Below, piece after piece: positions 1-9,615 of a stretch of DNA of 64,000 nucleotides (position 1 is the first letter of the stretch; every line of letters begins with the position of its first letter). Below the pieces are notes generated by a model. That model did not search any database and had not been told where the DNA came from. It was given only the letters and a program-made list of their open reading frames with translations. The DNA comes from Indibacter alkaliphilus LW1 (GTDB lineage Bacteria; Bacteroidota; Bacteroidia; Cytophagales; Cyclobacteriaceae): positions 62,001-126,000 of the forward strand of contig NZ_ALWO02000052.1 in the NCBI RefSeq assembly GCF_000295935.2, in the 5' to 3' direction. The position numbers and the translations under genes were made by a program.

Positions 1-3000
1 GACAACCAAACCATGGATAAGGACCGCAAAGCTTTTTATAAGTTCCATGCAGCCCTTATGGAGCCGTGGGACGGTCCTGCAGCCCTTTTGTTTACTGATG
101 GAAAATCAATTGGAGCTACACTGGATAGAAATGGCTTGAGGCCTCTCCGTTATTTTATTACCAATGACGATAGGTTAATCCTGTCTTCAGAAGCAGGTGC
201 TTTGCCAATCAGGGAAGCTACAGTTTCAGAAAAAGGTAGGATTAGTCCGGGAAGGATGCTGATGGCAGACCTGCAAAAGGGGAAGATTTACTTTGATGAT
301 GAAATTAAGTCTACCGTTTGTGATAACAAGCCATACGATGCATGGGTAAAAGAAGAAAGGCTGAAGCTAAGATTGATGCCGGATCCCAAGAAACTTGAAA
401 ACCCATATTCTCTCGAAGAAATCAAGAAGCGCCAGACCATCTTCGGGTACACTGCTGAAGAAATCAAGGTGGTACTTTCACCCATGGGAGATACTGGTCA
501 GGAGCCTATAGGTTCAATGGGTGCTGATACACCACTGGCTGTATTATCAAAGCAAAGCCAGCATATTTCAAACTATTTTAAACAACTTTTTGCACAGGTT
601 AGTAATCCACCGATTGACCCGATCAGAGAGCGGCTTGTGATGTCTCTATTTACAAGGATTGGAGAAAGCCATAATATTCTTGCTGAAAGCCCAAGACATA
701 CCCGGCAGATACATATTTCCCAGCCAGTATTGTTGAATGAGGACTTAGAAAAACTCAAGCACCTGGAGGATCAAGGATATCGAACAATAACCCTTTATGC
801 TCACTTTGAGGCAGATCACAAACCAGGCAGACTATTGGAATCACTGGATCATCTGTGTAAGCAGGCTGAAGGGGCCATTTATGCAGGCAAAAATATCATC
901 ATCATATCTGATAGAAACAGTACTTCCACGCAGGCACCCATTCCTTCGTTGATAGCAATAGGAGCTGTTCACCATTATTTGATCAAGAAAAAGCTGAGAA
1001 CAAGGGCAGGTCTTGTAGTGGAAGCAGGTGACATTCGGGAGACGCATCATTTTGCAACGGTAATCGGGTACGGTGCCTCTGCGATCAATCCTTATCTTGC
1101 TCTTGAATCACTTTCCAATCTGAATGAAAAAGGAGTACTCAGCAAAAAGTTTGATCAAAAGGACCTTTTCAGCAATTACCAAAAAGCCATTGGTAAAGGT
1201 TTGCTTAAAGTGCTTTCCAAAATGGGAATATCAACTTTACAGTCTTACCAAAGTGCGCAGATTTTCGAAGCTATCGGTTTGGGACCAGAAGTTATAGACA
1301 GGTGTTTCAAAGGAACAATCAGTAGAATTTCCGGAATTTCCTTTGACGAATTGGCTGAGGAGGTTTTGATCAGACATCACGCTGCTTATAAGACAGAAAG
1401 CCCACTTCTGGAAGCAGGGGGAATTTACCAGTGGAAAAGAAGGGGAGAAAAACACTTATTCAATCCAGAGACAATACACTTGCTGCAAAAATCTACCAGA
1501 CTGAATGATTATGGCCTGTACAAAAAGTTTGCTCAAAAAATCAACGATCAAACAAGAGATGCGCTTACATTAAGAGGTCTTTTTGAATTCAAGAAAAGGA
1601 TTTCAATTCCGCTTGATGAAGTGGAGCCAGCAGAATCCATCATGAAAAGATTTGCCACAGGTGCAATGTCTTTTGGATCTATTTCCCACGAAGCGCATTC
1701 TACTCTTGCTATAGCCATGAACCGAATAGGGGCAAAAAGTAACTCAGGAGAAGGGGGAGAGGATGAAATCAGGTTTGAGCGTAAGGAAAACGGAGACTGG
1801 GAAAGGTCTGCCATCAAACAGGTGGCTTCCGGTAGGTTTGGTGTTACCAGTAATTACCTGAGTAATGCAGAAGAGCTTCAGATCAAGATGGCACAAGGAG
1901 CTAAACCAGGAGAGGGAGGTCAGCTGCCTGGCCATAAAGTAGATGACTGGATAGGAAGAGTAAGACATTCTACTCCAGGAGTTGGATTAATTTCCCCACC
2001 CCCCCATCATGATATTTATTCCATTGAGGATTTAGCTCAGTTGATATATGACCTTAAAAATGCCAACAGAAAAGCGAGAATCAATGTAAAGCTTGTTTCG
2101 CAGGCTGGTGTAGGAACAGTAGCTGCAGGAGTGGCAAAAGCCCAATCTGATGTTATCCTGATATCAGGTGCTGATGGTGGTACAGGAGCTTCTCCACTGA
2201 GTTCTATCAGACACGCAGGACTCCCTTGGGAGTTAGGTCTTTCTGAAGCCCATCAGACTTTGGTCAAAAATAACCTGAGAAGCAGGGTAGTTCTTCAAAC
2301 AGATGGTCAGATCAGAACTGGTCGTGACTTGGCCATTGCTACGCTATTGGGGGCTGAAGAATGGGGCATTTCCACAGGCGCATTGGTAGTAGAGGGCTGT
2401 ATCATGATGAGAAAATGCCACCTCAACACCTGCCCAGTTGGTATCGCTACCCAAAATCCTGAACTGAGAAAACTCTTCACAGGAGACCCTGACCATGTGG
2501 TCAATTATTTTAAATTCCTGGCAGAAGATCTTCGGGAAATCATGGCCTCTCTAGGGTTTAGTACTATAGATGAAATGGTCGGTCAAAGTGATGTACTTAA
2601 AGCTGCTGGTCAATTTAACCACTGGAAATGGGAAAAAGTAGATCTTAGCCCAGTATTCCATAAAGTTGAAGTACCTGAGCATGTGGGGGTACATAAGCAA
2701 ATAGATCAGGAGTTTGAACTCAAAAAAGTACTGGATAGAAAGCTCATCAAACAAGCTTCTCCAGCACTTGAACAGGCAAATCCAGTAAAAGGATCTTTTA
2801 AGATTAAAAATACCGACAGAACGGTTGGAGCCATGCTTTCCAACGAAATATCCAAAATATTCGGTAGCCCGGGTCTTCCAGAGGATACGATACACTACAA
2901 GTTCAATGGCTCAGCAGGACAAACGTTTGGTGGCTTCCTGACAAAGGGAGTGACTTTTGAGCTGGAAGGAGAGTCAAATGATTATTTTGGCAAAGGATTG

Positions 3001-3525
3001 TCAGGCGGAAAACTGGTTGTTTATCCAAGTCGGAACTCAAAGTTTAACTCACATGAGAACATCATCATTGGTAATGTAGCCTTCTATGGCGCTACATCTG
3101 GGGAAGCTTATATCAATGGTAAAGGCGGAGAAAGGTTCTGTGTCAGAAACTCCGGAGTGGAAACAGTGGTAGAGGGTATCGGAGACCATGGTTGTGAATA
3201 CATGACCGGTGGTCTTGTAATCAATATTGGAGAAATAGGCCGAAACTTTGCCGCTGGTATGAGTGGAGGAATCGCATATATTTTGAAAGATTTTGTGGAT
3301 CAGATTAATACCGAAATGGTTGATCTGGATCCGCTGAATGAAGATGATTTTGTGATTATCAAAGAAAAATTAGGCATACATTCTAAACTTACCAACAGCC
3401 AATTGGCAAATTCCTATTTGGAAAACTGGGAAGAATATAAGCAACGCTTCATCAAGGTGATTCCAAGAGATTACAAGGAAGTATTGAGAAAAAGAGCATT
3501 GGAAAAATCAACAACATTGGTGTAA
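1..3525 (+). CDS. gltB: Glutamate synthase large subunit, 5' end outside window
   Basis: Catalyses transfer of the glutamine amide to 2-oxoglutarate, making two glutamates, as the alpha subunit of GOGAT. The reading frame is open from base 1, so the gene begins upstream and its N-terminal nucleophile cysteine is not visible; about 1170 residues of a roughly 1500-residue family remain. Counting from the in-frame Met at 13, the end of the class II amidotransferase domain (TLDRNGLRPLRYF) comes first, then the central domain, the FMN/2-oxoglutarate domain (about 540-900), and the GXGXG C-terminal domain (about 950-1140). The 3Fe-4S ligands Cys796, Cys802 and Cys807 lie in CIMMRKCHLNTCPVG. The stop is one base before gltD, so the two are co-transcribed. 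Confidence 0.97.
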   Translation, partial: DNQTMDKDRKAFYKFHAALMEPWDGPAALLFTDGKSIGATLDRNGLRPLRYFITNDDRLILSSEAGALPIREATVSEKGRISPGRMLMADLQKGKIYFDDEIKSTVCDNKPYDAWVKEERLKLRLMPDPKKLENPYSLEEIKKRQTIFGYTAEEIKVVLSPMGDTGQEPIGSMGADTPLAVLSKQSQHISNYFKQLFAQVSNPPIDPIRERLVMSLFTRIGESHNILAESPRHTRQIHISQPVLLNEDLEKLKHLEDQGYRTITLYAHFEADHKPGRLLESLDHLCKQAEGAIYAGKNIIIISDRNSTSTQAPIPSLIAIGAVHHYLIKKKLRTRAGLVVEAGDIRETHHFATVIGYGASAINPYLALESLSNLNEKGVLSKKFDQKDLFSNYQKAIGKGLLKVLSKMGISTLQSYQSAQIFEAIGLGPEVIDRCFKGTISRISGISFDELAEEVLIRHHAAYKTESPLLEAGGIYQWKRRGEKHLFNPETIHLLQKSTRLNDYGLYKKFAQKINDQTRDALTLRGLFEFKKRISIPLDEVEPAESIMKRFATGAMSFGSISHEAHSTLAIAMNRIGAKSNSGEGGEDEIRFERKENGDWERSAIKQVASGRFGVTSNYLSNAEELQIKMAQGAKPGEGGQLPGHKVDDWIGRVRHSTPGVGLISPPPHHDIYSIEDLAQLIYDLKNANRKARINVKLVSQAGVGTVAAGVAKAQSDVILISGADGGTGASPLSSIRHAGLPWELGLSEAHQTLVKNNLRSRVVLQTDGQIRTGRDLAIATLLGAEEWGISTGALVVEGCIMMRKCHLNTCPVGIATQNPELRKLFTGDPDHVVNYFKFLAEDLREIMASLGFSTIDEMVGQSDVLKAAGQFNHWKWEKVDLSPVFHKVEVPEHVGVHKQIDQEFELKKVLDRKLIKQASPALEQANPVKGSFKIKNTDRTVGAMLSNEISKIFGSPGLPEDTIHYKFNGSAGQTFGGFLTKGVTFELEGESNDYFGKGLSGGKLVVYPSRNSKFNSHENIIIGNVAFYGATSGEAYINGKGGERFCVRNSGVETVVEGIGDHGCEYMTGGLVINIGEIGRNFAAGMSGGIAYILKDFVDQINTEMVDLDPLNEDDFVIIKEKLGIHSKLTNSQLANSYLENWEEYKQRFIKVIPRDYKEVLRKRALEKSTTLV

Positions 3526-3526
3526 C

Positions 3527-5002
3527 ATGGGAGCAAAAGAAGGATTTATCAAATATAAAAGGGAGCTTCCTCAGTCCAGAAAACCTGAGGAAAGAGTGCA
3601 AGATTATAATGAAATATACCAGCCATTCGACGGTGAAAAACTCAACAATCAGGCAGCAAGATGTATGGATTGTGGTATACCATTCTGTCATCAGGGCTGT
3701 CCATTGGGAAATGTGATTCCGGATTTCAATGATGCCGTATACAGGAATGAGTGGGAAGAGGCTTTTCATATTTTGAAGAGTACCAATAACTTCCCGGAGT
3801 TTACAGGGAGGATTTGTCCCGCACCCTGTGAGGCATCCTGTGTTTTGGGTATCAATAAGGATCCAGTGACCATTGAATTGATTGAAAAACACATTGCAGA
3901 ACAGGCCTATGAAAAGGGCTATGTGAAGGCCAATCCTCCTAAATCAAGGACCGGTAAAAAAGTAGCTGTCATAGGTTCAGGCCCAGCAGGTCTTGCAGCG
4001 GCTGATCAGTTGAATCAAGCTGGCCATGAAGTGACAGTATTTGAAAAGGATGCCAAGGTAGGAGGGCTGCTTCGTTATGGTATTCCTGATTTTAAACTTG
4101 AAAAATGGGTTATTGACAGGCGAACTGCAATAATGGAAGAAGAAGGGGTGATCTTCAGCACAGGTACAGATGTAGGATTCAATATCAAAGCGGAAAATAT
4201 ACTGAGAAATTTCGATGCAGTACTTCTTGCCACAGGAGCTCAGCAGCCTCGGGAATTGAACATCAAAGGTTCGGACCTAAATGGAGTTCATTTTGCGATG
4301 GAATTTTTAGGTAAGCAAAACCAGGTAATTGGAGGAGAAATTAAAGAGAACCCAATTTCCGCAAAAGACAAGCACGTAATTGTCATCGGAGGAGGTGACA
4401 CAGGATCAGATTGTATAGGTACTTCCAATAGGCATGGTGCAAAAAGCATTACACAACTTGAATTATTGCCTAAACCTCCCAAGCAAAGAACTATCTTAAA
4501 CCCCTGGCCTGAATGGCCTATGACGCTGAAGACTTCAAGTTCCCATGAGGAAGGTGCCGATAGGGTATTTTCTATCCTTACTAAGGAATTTATAGGAAAT
4601 GAAAAAGGGGAAGTAACCGGACTGACCTTGGTAGATATAGAATGGAAGGAAGAAGGGGGAAGGATGCAGTTTGAAGAAGTGGCAGGAACAGAAAGAACGC
4701 TTCCCTGCGACTTGGCATTTTTAGCTATAGGCTATACTGGTCCGGCCAAAAACGGACTATTAGAGGCCTTTGGTGTAGAAACCATGGAAAATTCACTGCC
4801 AAAATCCAAAGAATACCAAAGTACCAACAAAAAGGTTTTTCTCTCCGGTGATATGCGCAGAGGGCAATCTTTGGTGGTATGGGCTATTTCAGAAGGCAGA
4901 GAGGCTGCCGTGAAAATAGATGAATTTCTGATGGGAACGTCCTCTCTACCCAAAAAGGACGAAGGGTACTATGAGGTAGAGGAAGATATGCTGTCAGATT
5001 AA
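3527..5002 (+). CDS. gltD: Glutamate synthase small subunit (NADPH)
   Basis: Beta subunit of GOGAT: takes electrons from NAD(P)H through FAD and iron-sulfur clusters to the large subunit. At 491 residues it has the usual family length. The N-terminal cysteine region (Cys46, 49, 54, 58 and Cys97, 101, 105) fits the two 4Fe-4S clusters. An FAD Rossmann motif GSGPAG is at about 150-155, and a second, NAD(P)H-binding motif GGGDTGSDC is near 290. The ATG is one base after the gltB stop and has no clear Shine-Dalgarno site, as is common in Bacteroidota. A strong terminator follows at 5082. Confidence 0.97.
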   Translation: MGAKEGFIKYKRELPQSRKPEERVQDYNEIYQPFDGEKLNNQAARCMDCGIPFCHQGCPLGNVIPDFNDAVYRNEWEEAFHILKSTNNFPEFTGRICPAPCEASCVLGINKDPVTIELIEKHIAEQAYEKGYVKANPPKSRTGKKVAVIGSGPAGLAAADQLNQAGHEVTVFEKDAKVGGLLRYGIPDFKLEKWVIDRRTAIMEEEGVIFSTGTDVGFNIKAENILRNFDAVLLATGAQQPRELNIKGSDLNGVHFAMEFLGKQNQVIGGEIKENPISAKDKHVIVIGGGDTGSDCIGTSNRHGAKSITQLELLPKPPKQRTILNPWPEWPMTLKTSSSHEEGADRVFSILTKEFIGNEKGEVTGLTLVDIEWKEEGGRMQFEEVAGTERTLPCDLAFLAIGYTGPAKNGLLEAFGVETMENSLPKSKEYQSTNKKVFLSGDMRRGQSLVVWAISEGREAAVKIDEFLMGTSSLPKKDEGYYEVEEDMLSD

Positions 5003-5081
5003 AAGAAGAAGCAATAAGCCTAAAATAAGAGTAAGCGTGATAGTAAGTTTAGTTCGACCAGCCGAGTACTGGCTGACTATT

Positions 5082-5111
5082 AAAAGAGCAGGTTTCTGAC
5101 CTGCTCTTTTT
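5082..5111 (+). terminator. Rho-independent terminator of gltBD
   Basis: Perfect 12-bp stem (AAAAGAGCAGGT / ACCTGCTCTTTT) with a five-base loop at 5094-5098, ending in a run of T. It lies 80 bp past the gltD stop. Confidence 0.85.
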
Positions 5112-5159
5112 AATTTCTTTATAGTAAGCCTGTAAAGGTTTTTTTGCGATCATTAAGCC

Positions 5160-5184
5160 AAAAAAAGCAGGCCAATGACCTGCT
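5160..5184 (-). terminator. Terminator for the Spy-like gene (minus strand)
   Basis: Read on the minus strand, stem AGCAGG/CCTGCT (5179-5184 with 5166-5171) is followed by seven T (5160-5166). It sits 58 bp past the stop of the 5242-5688 gene. Its plus-strand right arm GACCTGCTCTTTT is the same as that of the gltBD terminator 80 bp away. Confidence 0.7.
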
Positions 5185-5241
5185 CTTTTATTTGCCTTAT
5201 TCAGGCTTTTGATTAACCAACCTTATCTATGAAAATTCAAT

Positions 5242-5688
5242 TTAATTTCCCCTTTGGTATCTACCTCTAGGGCTGGATTGGCGCCCATCTCTTTGTCTTG
5301 GTCCTTTCCTGTATTGTTCTCTGTTACCCTCACGGCTTTTTCTCATTTCAGTCCTCTGTTTTTGATTGGACTCTCGAAGTTCATCCCATTTTTGTTTTTG
5401 CTCAGGGCTTAGAATGGCCTCCATCTTTGCTTGATGGGCTTCACGGTTGCTTTTTAGTTCTTCTCGTCTGGCCTCCATCTGGGATTTCCTTGCTTCTGCA
5501 GTCTGAAGGTTCAGCTCATAAACCTGTTTTTTTTGCTCTTCTGAAAGATCTAATTTTTCAGCGAGTCTCTCACTTGCTTTTTCAGCCCTTTCCTCAGGAT
5601 TGAAAGACCTTCTTTGAGCTTCTCTTTGAGCATGAGCACTTGCAAAAGTCAAGGAGAGTATTGCGGCAATCATAAATAGCTTTTTCAT
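5242..5688 (-). CDS. Secreted Spy/CpxP-like (LTXXQ/DUF4890-type) protein
   Basis: A 148-residue exported protein with a signal peptide ending near residue 20 (ASAHA-Q). The mature part is highly charged and alpha-helical, with the motif LDLSEEQKKQVYEL typical of periplasmic Spy/CpxP-like and DUF4890 proteins of Bacteroidota, followed by an EAR/MEA-rich helix and an Arg/Gln/Gly-rich disordered tail. Spy-type proteins act as periplasmic chaperones or envelope-stress sensors; that role is inferred here. It is a single gene, convergent with gltBD, with its own terminator. Confidence 0.7.
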   Translation of the reverse strand: MKKLFMIAAILSLTFASAHAQREAQRRSFNPEERAEKASERLAEKLDLSEEQKKQVYELNLQTAEARKSQMEARREELKSNREAHQAKMEAILSPEQKQKWDELRESNQKQRTEMRKSREGNREQYRKGPRQRDGRQSSPRGRYQRGN

Positions 5689-5849
5689 GGCAGTATTTTT
5701 TTAAATTGAATATCAGTTTTTAAATTTTCCTCTTCTTGGCAGGTTTTCCCGGGCAAAAGCTGCTAATTTTAGAAGTGAATCTATGGGTTAGACTGAGATA
5801 CCATGTGGTGGTTTAATCCACCTTTGAATTAAAATGTTAATAAACCTTA

Positions 5850-6299
5850 ATGCAGAACAATAAGAAGTTTCATTATTTTGGATATGCCAGTAACCTGGAT
5901 GAATCCACTTTGGAGGGAAGGCTGACTACGCCTGCCCAAAAAATCTGTCTAGCAGTACTGCCTCAATTTGGATTTAGATTTAATGTCAAAAATGCTGATG
6001 GTAGCGCAAGGGCCAATTTGATTCCTAGCCCTAATGAGTCAGTTTATGGAGTGGTCTACGAAATATCTGAAAATGATAAAGCCTATTTTTTAAAATCCGA
6101 GCCCGGATATGAGTTTATAGAAAAGGAAGTACATACCGCTAGCGGGCCTATAAAAGCATTCGTCTTTATTTCCCCAAAAAATGAGACCGGTATTTTTCCT
6201 GAAGAAAGTTACTGGCAAGTGATTGTCAAGGGAGGAAAGGAAAGTAAACTTCCCAATACCTATCTCTCTCAAATAATTAATAGAGTGGGAAAATTGTAA
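5850..6299 (+). CDS. Gamma-glutamylcyclotransferase-fold (GGCT/AIG2-like) protein
   Basis: A 149-residue cytoplasmic protein. The N-terminal YFGYASNLDESTLEGRL corresponds to the YGSNM substrate loop of the gamma-glutamylcyclotransferase fold (here YASN), and a later segment GVVYEISEND...KSEPGY carries a glutamate in the place of the family's catalytic acid. Such enzymes cleave gamma-glutamyl amino acids or peptides to pyroglutamate. The Gly-to-Ala change in the loop leaves the exact substrate uncertain. The stop directly abuts the stop of the convergent NDH-2 gene. Confidence 0.75.
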   Translation: MQNNKKFHYFGYASNLDESTLEGRLTTPAQKICLAVLPQFGFRFNVKNADGSARANLIPSPNESVYGVVYEISENDKAYFLKSEPGYEFIEKEVHTASGPIKAFVFISPKNETGIFPEESYWQVIVKGGKESKLPNTYLSQIINRVGKL

Positions 6300-7646
6300 T
6301 CATTCCTCTGGGTCATCCTGATCCAAAAGCCATTCTCGTTTATTCGGGTTGATATATTTTGGGCGTATGAGAAGCCTTAGACTTGGGTCAAAAGCCAGGT
6401 ATTTCCAGGCCCAATTGATAAATATGATCAGTTTGTTTTTAACACCGAGGATAGCCATCAGATGTACAAAGAGCCAAACCAACCAGGCAAAAATTCCCTG
6501 GAAGCTTATAAAAGGCAAATCAACCACTGCCATTTTCTTTCCTACGGTAGCCATTGATCCAAGATCTCTGTATCGAAACGGCTTCCATTCCTGATTTTTC
6601 AGATCCCTTTTGAGATTAACTGCAAGGTTTTTGGCCTGCTGAATAGCAACCTGAGCTACTTGTGGATGCCCATTGGGGAACTCTTCTTCCTCTTGCAAAC
6701 ACTGGTCACCGAGCACATAAATTGAATCGTCATTGAGGAGTTTATTGAATTGATCGACCAACAAGCGACCGTTTTTAGCCATCTGCACATCAGCTATTCC
6801 CAGTAAGGAATTGGCTTTCACTCCCGCGGCCCACAATAAGGTGATTGTTTTTATAGGTTCTTTGTCTTTAAGTGTTACTGTGTAACCATCAAAATCCTCA
6901 ACCATAGTGCCCAACATAACCTCCACACCCAATTTCTTGAGATAGCTTTGGGCTTTTTGCTGAGAGTTTTCAGAAAGACCTGCTAACAATGAAGGCCCTG
7001 CTTCGATCAAAATGACACGCATGTTTTCGAAGCTCAATTGAGGATAATCTTTTGGAAATACCTGGTTGCGAAGCTCTGCTATAGCACCGGCTAATTCCAC
7101 TCCGGTAGCCCCACCTCCAACTATCACTACATTCATGATTGGTCTTCTTTCCTCAATATTCCCAAGGTTTACAGCACGCTCGTAATTAGAGATAATTTTA
7201 TTTCTGATGTAAAGGGCTTCTGAGGTTGTTTTCATCGGAGCAGCATGCCTTTGAATGTTTTTGTTACCAAAAAAATTGGTATTTGCTCCCTGGGAAAGAA
7301 TTAGAATATCGTAGCTTAACTGTCCCAGGTTGGTCTCAAGAATTTTTTTCTCCCTATCTACTTTTCTTACTACTGCCATTCTGAAGACGATATTTTCGGT
7401 TTTGTGAAATAACCGTCTTAGTGGGAAGGAAACAGCGCTTGGGGACAAGGCAGCAGTAGCTACTTGATAAAAAAGAGGCTGAAATTGGTGGTAATTGTTT
7501 TTGTCAAGTAAGACTACCTGGTAATCTGTATTGGCCAGTTCTCTTGCCAATTTTAAACCGGCAAATCCAGCTCCAACAATAACAATTCTTTTGAACTTTG
7601 GTTGAGGAATATTGGGTATCGGTGTCAGCTCCTGTATGGTCAGCAT
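6300..7646 (-). CDS. ndh: Type II NADH dehydrogenase (NDH-2)
   Basis: Non-proton-pumping respiratory enzyme moving electrons from NADH via FAD to quinone at the inner face of the membrane. Length is 448 residues. There are two dinucleotide-binding motifs: IVIVGAGFAGLKLA near residue 21 (FAD) and VVIVGGGATGVELAGA near 173 (NADH). The GD-containing FAD motif is VYVLGDQC. The C-terminal 70 residues are hydrophobic and amphipathic (FAWLVWLFVHLMAILG), fitting the membrane anchor of the family. It appears monocistronic. Confidence 0.92.
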   Translation of the reverse strand: MLTIQELTPIPNIPQPKFKRIVIVGAGFAGLKLARELANTDYQVVLLDKNNYHQFQPLFYQVATAALSPSAVSFPLRRLFHKTENIVFRMAVVRKVDREKKILETNLGQLSYDILILSQGANTNFFGNKNIQRHAAPMKTTSEALYIRNKIISNYERAVNLGNIEERRPIMNVVIVGGGATGVELAGAIAELRNQVFPKDYPQLSFENMRVILIEAGPSLLAGLSENSQQKAQSYLKKLGVEVMLGTMVEDFDGYTVTLKDKEPIKTITLLWAAGVKANSLLGIADVQMAKNGRLLVDQFNKLLNDDSIYVLGDQCLQEEEEFPNGHPQVAQVAIQQAKNLAVNLKRDLKNQEWKPFRYRDLGSMATVGKKMAVVDLPFISFQGIFAWLVWLFVHLMAILGVKNKLIIFINWAWKYLAFDPSLRLLIRPKYINPNKREWLLDQDDPEE

Positions 7647-7784
7647 AAAAATACAATAAGTTTAATATTGTTCTCAAGTTAAGGAAAACCTCCTAAAAAC
7701 TTGGCTAAATCTTAACAACATATAAACGGTAGGGCTTATAAAAAGATTTATTATTTTTACCCACCTTTTAAACATAGAAAAGTA

Positions 7785-8492
7785 ATGGGAAGAGCTTTCG
7801 AATTCAGAAAAGAAAGAAAATTCAAGCGTTGGAGTCAAATGTCCAAGGTATTTACCAGGTTGGGTAAAGAAATAGTAATGGCCGTCAAAGCAGGTGGTCC
7901 TGACCCGGCCAATAATTCCAAGCTTAGGACTATTATCCAAAATGCTAAAGGGGCATCTATGCCCAAGGATAGAATTGAAGCCGCAATCAAAAGGGCCTCC
8001 AATAAGGATGAAAAGGATTATGAAGAAATAGTATACGAAGGGTATGGACCTCATGGAGTAGCTATTATCATCGAAACTTCTACTGACAATACAAACCGTA
8101 CTGTTGCCAATATCAGAAGCTACTTTTCCAAAGCAAATGGGTCGCTAAGTACATCCGGTTCAGTAAGTTTTATGTTCAACAAAAAAGCGGTTTTCCGTTT
8201 TGCTCAGAATGAGCTGGATATGGAAGAGCTGGAGTTGGAATTGATTGATTTCGGTTTGGAAGAGATTGCTGAAAATGAAGGAGAGATTTTCGTTTACACT
8301 GCTTTCGAAGATTTTGGAAGGATGCAAAAGGCATTAGAAGATAGAAATATTGAAATCATAAATGCAGATTTTCAATGGTTTCCTACCACTACAGTAGAAT
8401 TAAGTGAAGAACAGGAAGAAGAAATCAACAAATTGATCGAAAAGTTTGAAGAGGATGATGATGTGAATCAGGTCTTCTCCAATCTGGCCTAA
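7785..8492 (+). CDS. YebC/PmpR (TACO1-type) regulatory protein
   Basis: A 235-residue member of the YebC family, whose members were annotated as transcription regulators and more recently linked to translation of difficult proline stretches. The conserved N terminus is MGRAFEFRKERKFKRW with KVFTRLGKEIVMAVKAGGPDP, followed by the helical domain (MPKDRIEAAIKRA) and the two alpha/beta domains. The C terminus is acidic (EKFEEDDDV). The start chosen gives the family N terminus. It is a single gene between NDH-2 and the YjjX-like gene. Confidence 0.93.
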   Translation: MGRAFEFRKERKFKRWSQMSKVFTRLGKEIVMAVKAGGPDPANNSKLRTIIQNAKGASMPKDRIEAAIKRASNKDEKDYEEIVYEGYGPHGVAIIIETSTDNTNRTVANIRSYFSKANGSLSTSGSVSFMFNKKAVFRFAQNELDMEELELELIDFGLEEIAENEGEIFVYTAFEDFGRMQKALEDRNIEIINADFQWFPTTTVELSEEQEEEINKLIEKFEEDDDVNQVFSNLA

Positions 8493-8533
8493 CTGATTTT
8501 CCGAGAAATTTAATTTAAGTTTTTGTTTGTCCT

Positions 8534-8563
8534 TTAGCCAGCCTCCTTGAACAGGTTGGCTAA
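8534..8563. other. Stem-loop between yebC and the YjjX-like gene
   Basis: An 11-bp stem (TTAGCCAGCCT at 8534-8544 with AGGTTGGCTAA at 8553-8563, one G-U pair) and 8-base loop, about 42 bp past the yebC-family stop. No T run follows, so it is not a classical terminator; it may protect the mRNA 3' end. Confidence 0.5.
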
Positions 8564-8626
8564 GGATCAGTTATTTAACCCGGCTTGGGAATTTAAAGTC
8601 CGGGGAGAGAGTTTATAATTTATATC

Positions 8627-9214
8627 ATGGGATTTCCAAAAAGAAAAAACATTCAAGATGAAGTCAGGCAAAAGCTTGTCATCGTAGGCAGCAAAAATCC
8701 TGTCAAAATCAGCTGTACGGATGCAGGTTTTCATCAGGCATTTGCAGGAGCTTTTTTGGTGGAGGGGCTTAACGTGGACTCTGGCGTTTCTGCACAACCA
8801 AAAGGAGATGAGGAAACATTACAAGGAGCGATTAACCGTGCTAAAAACTCCAAAGCCGTTTTCCCGGAAGCTGATTTTTGGGTAGGAATAGAAGGCGGAG
8901 TAGATTCTATCAATGGGGAAATGCATGCTTTTGCTTGGATTGTAGTTGTTGACAGCTTCGATAATTTGGGTAAATCCAAAACTTCTACTTTCATTCTACC
9001 GCCTGCTGTGGCAGAGTTAGTGGAAAGCGGCTTGGAATTAGGAGAGGCGGATGATAAAGTTTTTGATAGAGAAAACTCCAAACAGGGCAATGGAGCAGTA
9101 GGCATCCTGACCAGTGGTGCTTTGGATAGAAAGGAATATTACCAACAAGCTGTGGTTTTGGCTTTGATTCCGTTTATCAATACAGACATGTACAAGATAG
9201 CGATCAATGACTAA
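8627..9214 (+). CDS. yjjX: Inosine/xanthosine triphosphatase (YjjX/DUF84 family)
   Basis: House-cleaning NTP phosphatase that hydrolyses non-canonical ITP and XTP. The signature segment LVIVGSKNPVKISCTDAGF near residue 18 matches the family N terminus, and FWVGIEGGVD and later GAVGILTSGALDRKEYYQQAVVLAL match the conserved middle and end. Length 195 is about 15-20 residues longer than usual because of a charged N-terminal extension (MGFPKRKNIQDEVRQK); no later in-frame Met precedes the motif, so this start is kept. Confidence 0.88.
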   Translation: MGFPKRKNIQDEVRQKLVIVGSKNPVKISCTDAGFHQAFAGAFLVEGLNVDSGVSAQPKGDEETLQGAINRAKNSKAVFPEADFWVGIEGGVDSINGEMHAFAWIVVVDSFDNLGKSKTSTFILPPAVAELVESGLELGEADDKVFDRENSKQGNGAVGILTSGALDRKEYYQQAVVLALIPFINTDMYKIAIND

Positions 9215-9227
9215 TAGATATTATCTA

Positions 9228-9259
9228 TTGGTTTTCGAATCTCATAATAGTTAAATTTG
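9228..9259 (+). promoter_or_regulatory. Bacteroidota-type promoter for the thioredoxin pair
   Basis: TTG at 9228-9230 and TAAATTTG at 9252-9259, separated by 21 bp, match the -33 TTG and -7 TAnnTTTG elements. The predicted start of transcription is about 35 bases before the ATG at 9301. Confidence 0.55.
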
Positions 9260-9300
9260 CATTTCGATTTTGACACCTGAAAAGAATAAATAAAAAGATT

Positions 9301-9615
9301 ATGTTACAAGAATTAGAATCTGACAATTTAGATCAAATTATATCTGATAATGAATTGGTCCTGGTACAGTATGGTGCAACTTGGTGTGGTAACTGCCGTA
9401 TCATGAAACCTAAAGTAAAACGCCTATCAGGAACATACGAAAACATTAAGTTTGTCTATGCTGATGCTGAAAAATTTCCTGAGTCAAGAAAATTGGCTAA
9501 GGTAACGAACCTACCTACTTTTGCCGCTTTCAAATCAGGTTCTTTGGTAAATCAGATACAAACCAATAAAGAAGACGCTTTAAAATCACTGATAGATGAG
9601 GTTACCGATAATTAA
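9301..9615 (+). CDS. Thioredoxin-family protein with CGNC active site
   Basis: A 104-residue cytoplasmic thioredoxin-fold protein with no signal peptide. The redox motif is Cys29-Gly-Asn-Cys32 in ATWCGNCRIMKPK instead of the common CGPC, and the cis-proline loop is TNLPTF. It probably reduces a dedicated partner disulfide rather than acting as the general thioredoxin. The next gene starts inside its 3' end, so the two are translationally coupled. Confidence 0.88.
   Translation: MLQELESDNLDQIISDNELVLVQYGATWCGNCRIMKPKVKRLSGTYENIKFVYADAEKFPESRKLAKVTNLPTFAAFKSGSLVNQIQTNKEDALKSLIDEVTDN

Noticed and set aside
2551-2895. 114-codon minus-strand frame inside gltB
   Set aside because: Antisense shadow of a strongly conserved gene; no motif or start signal.
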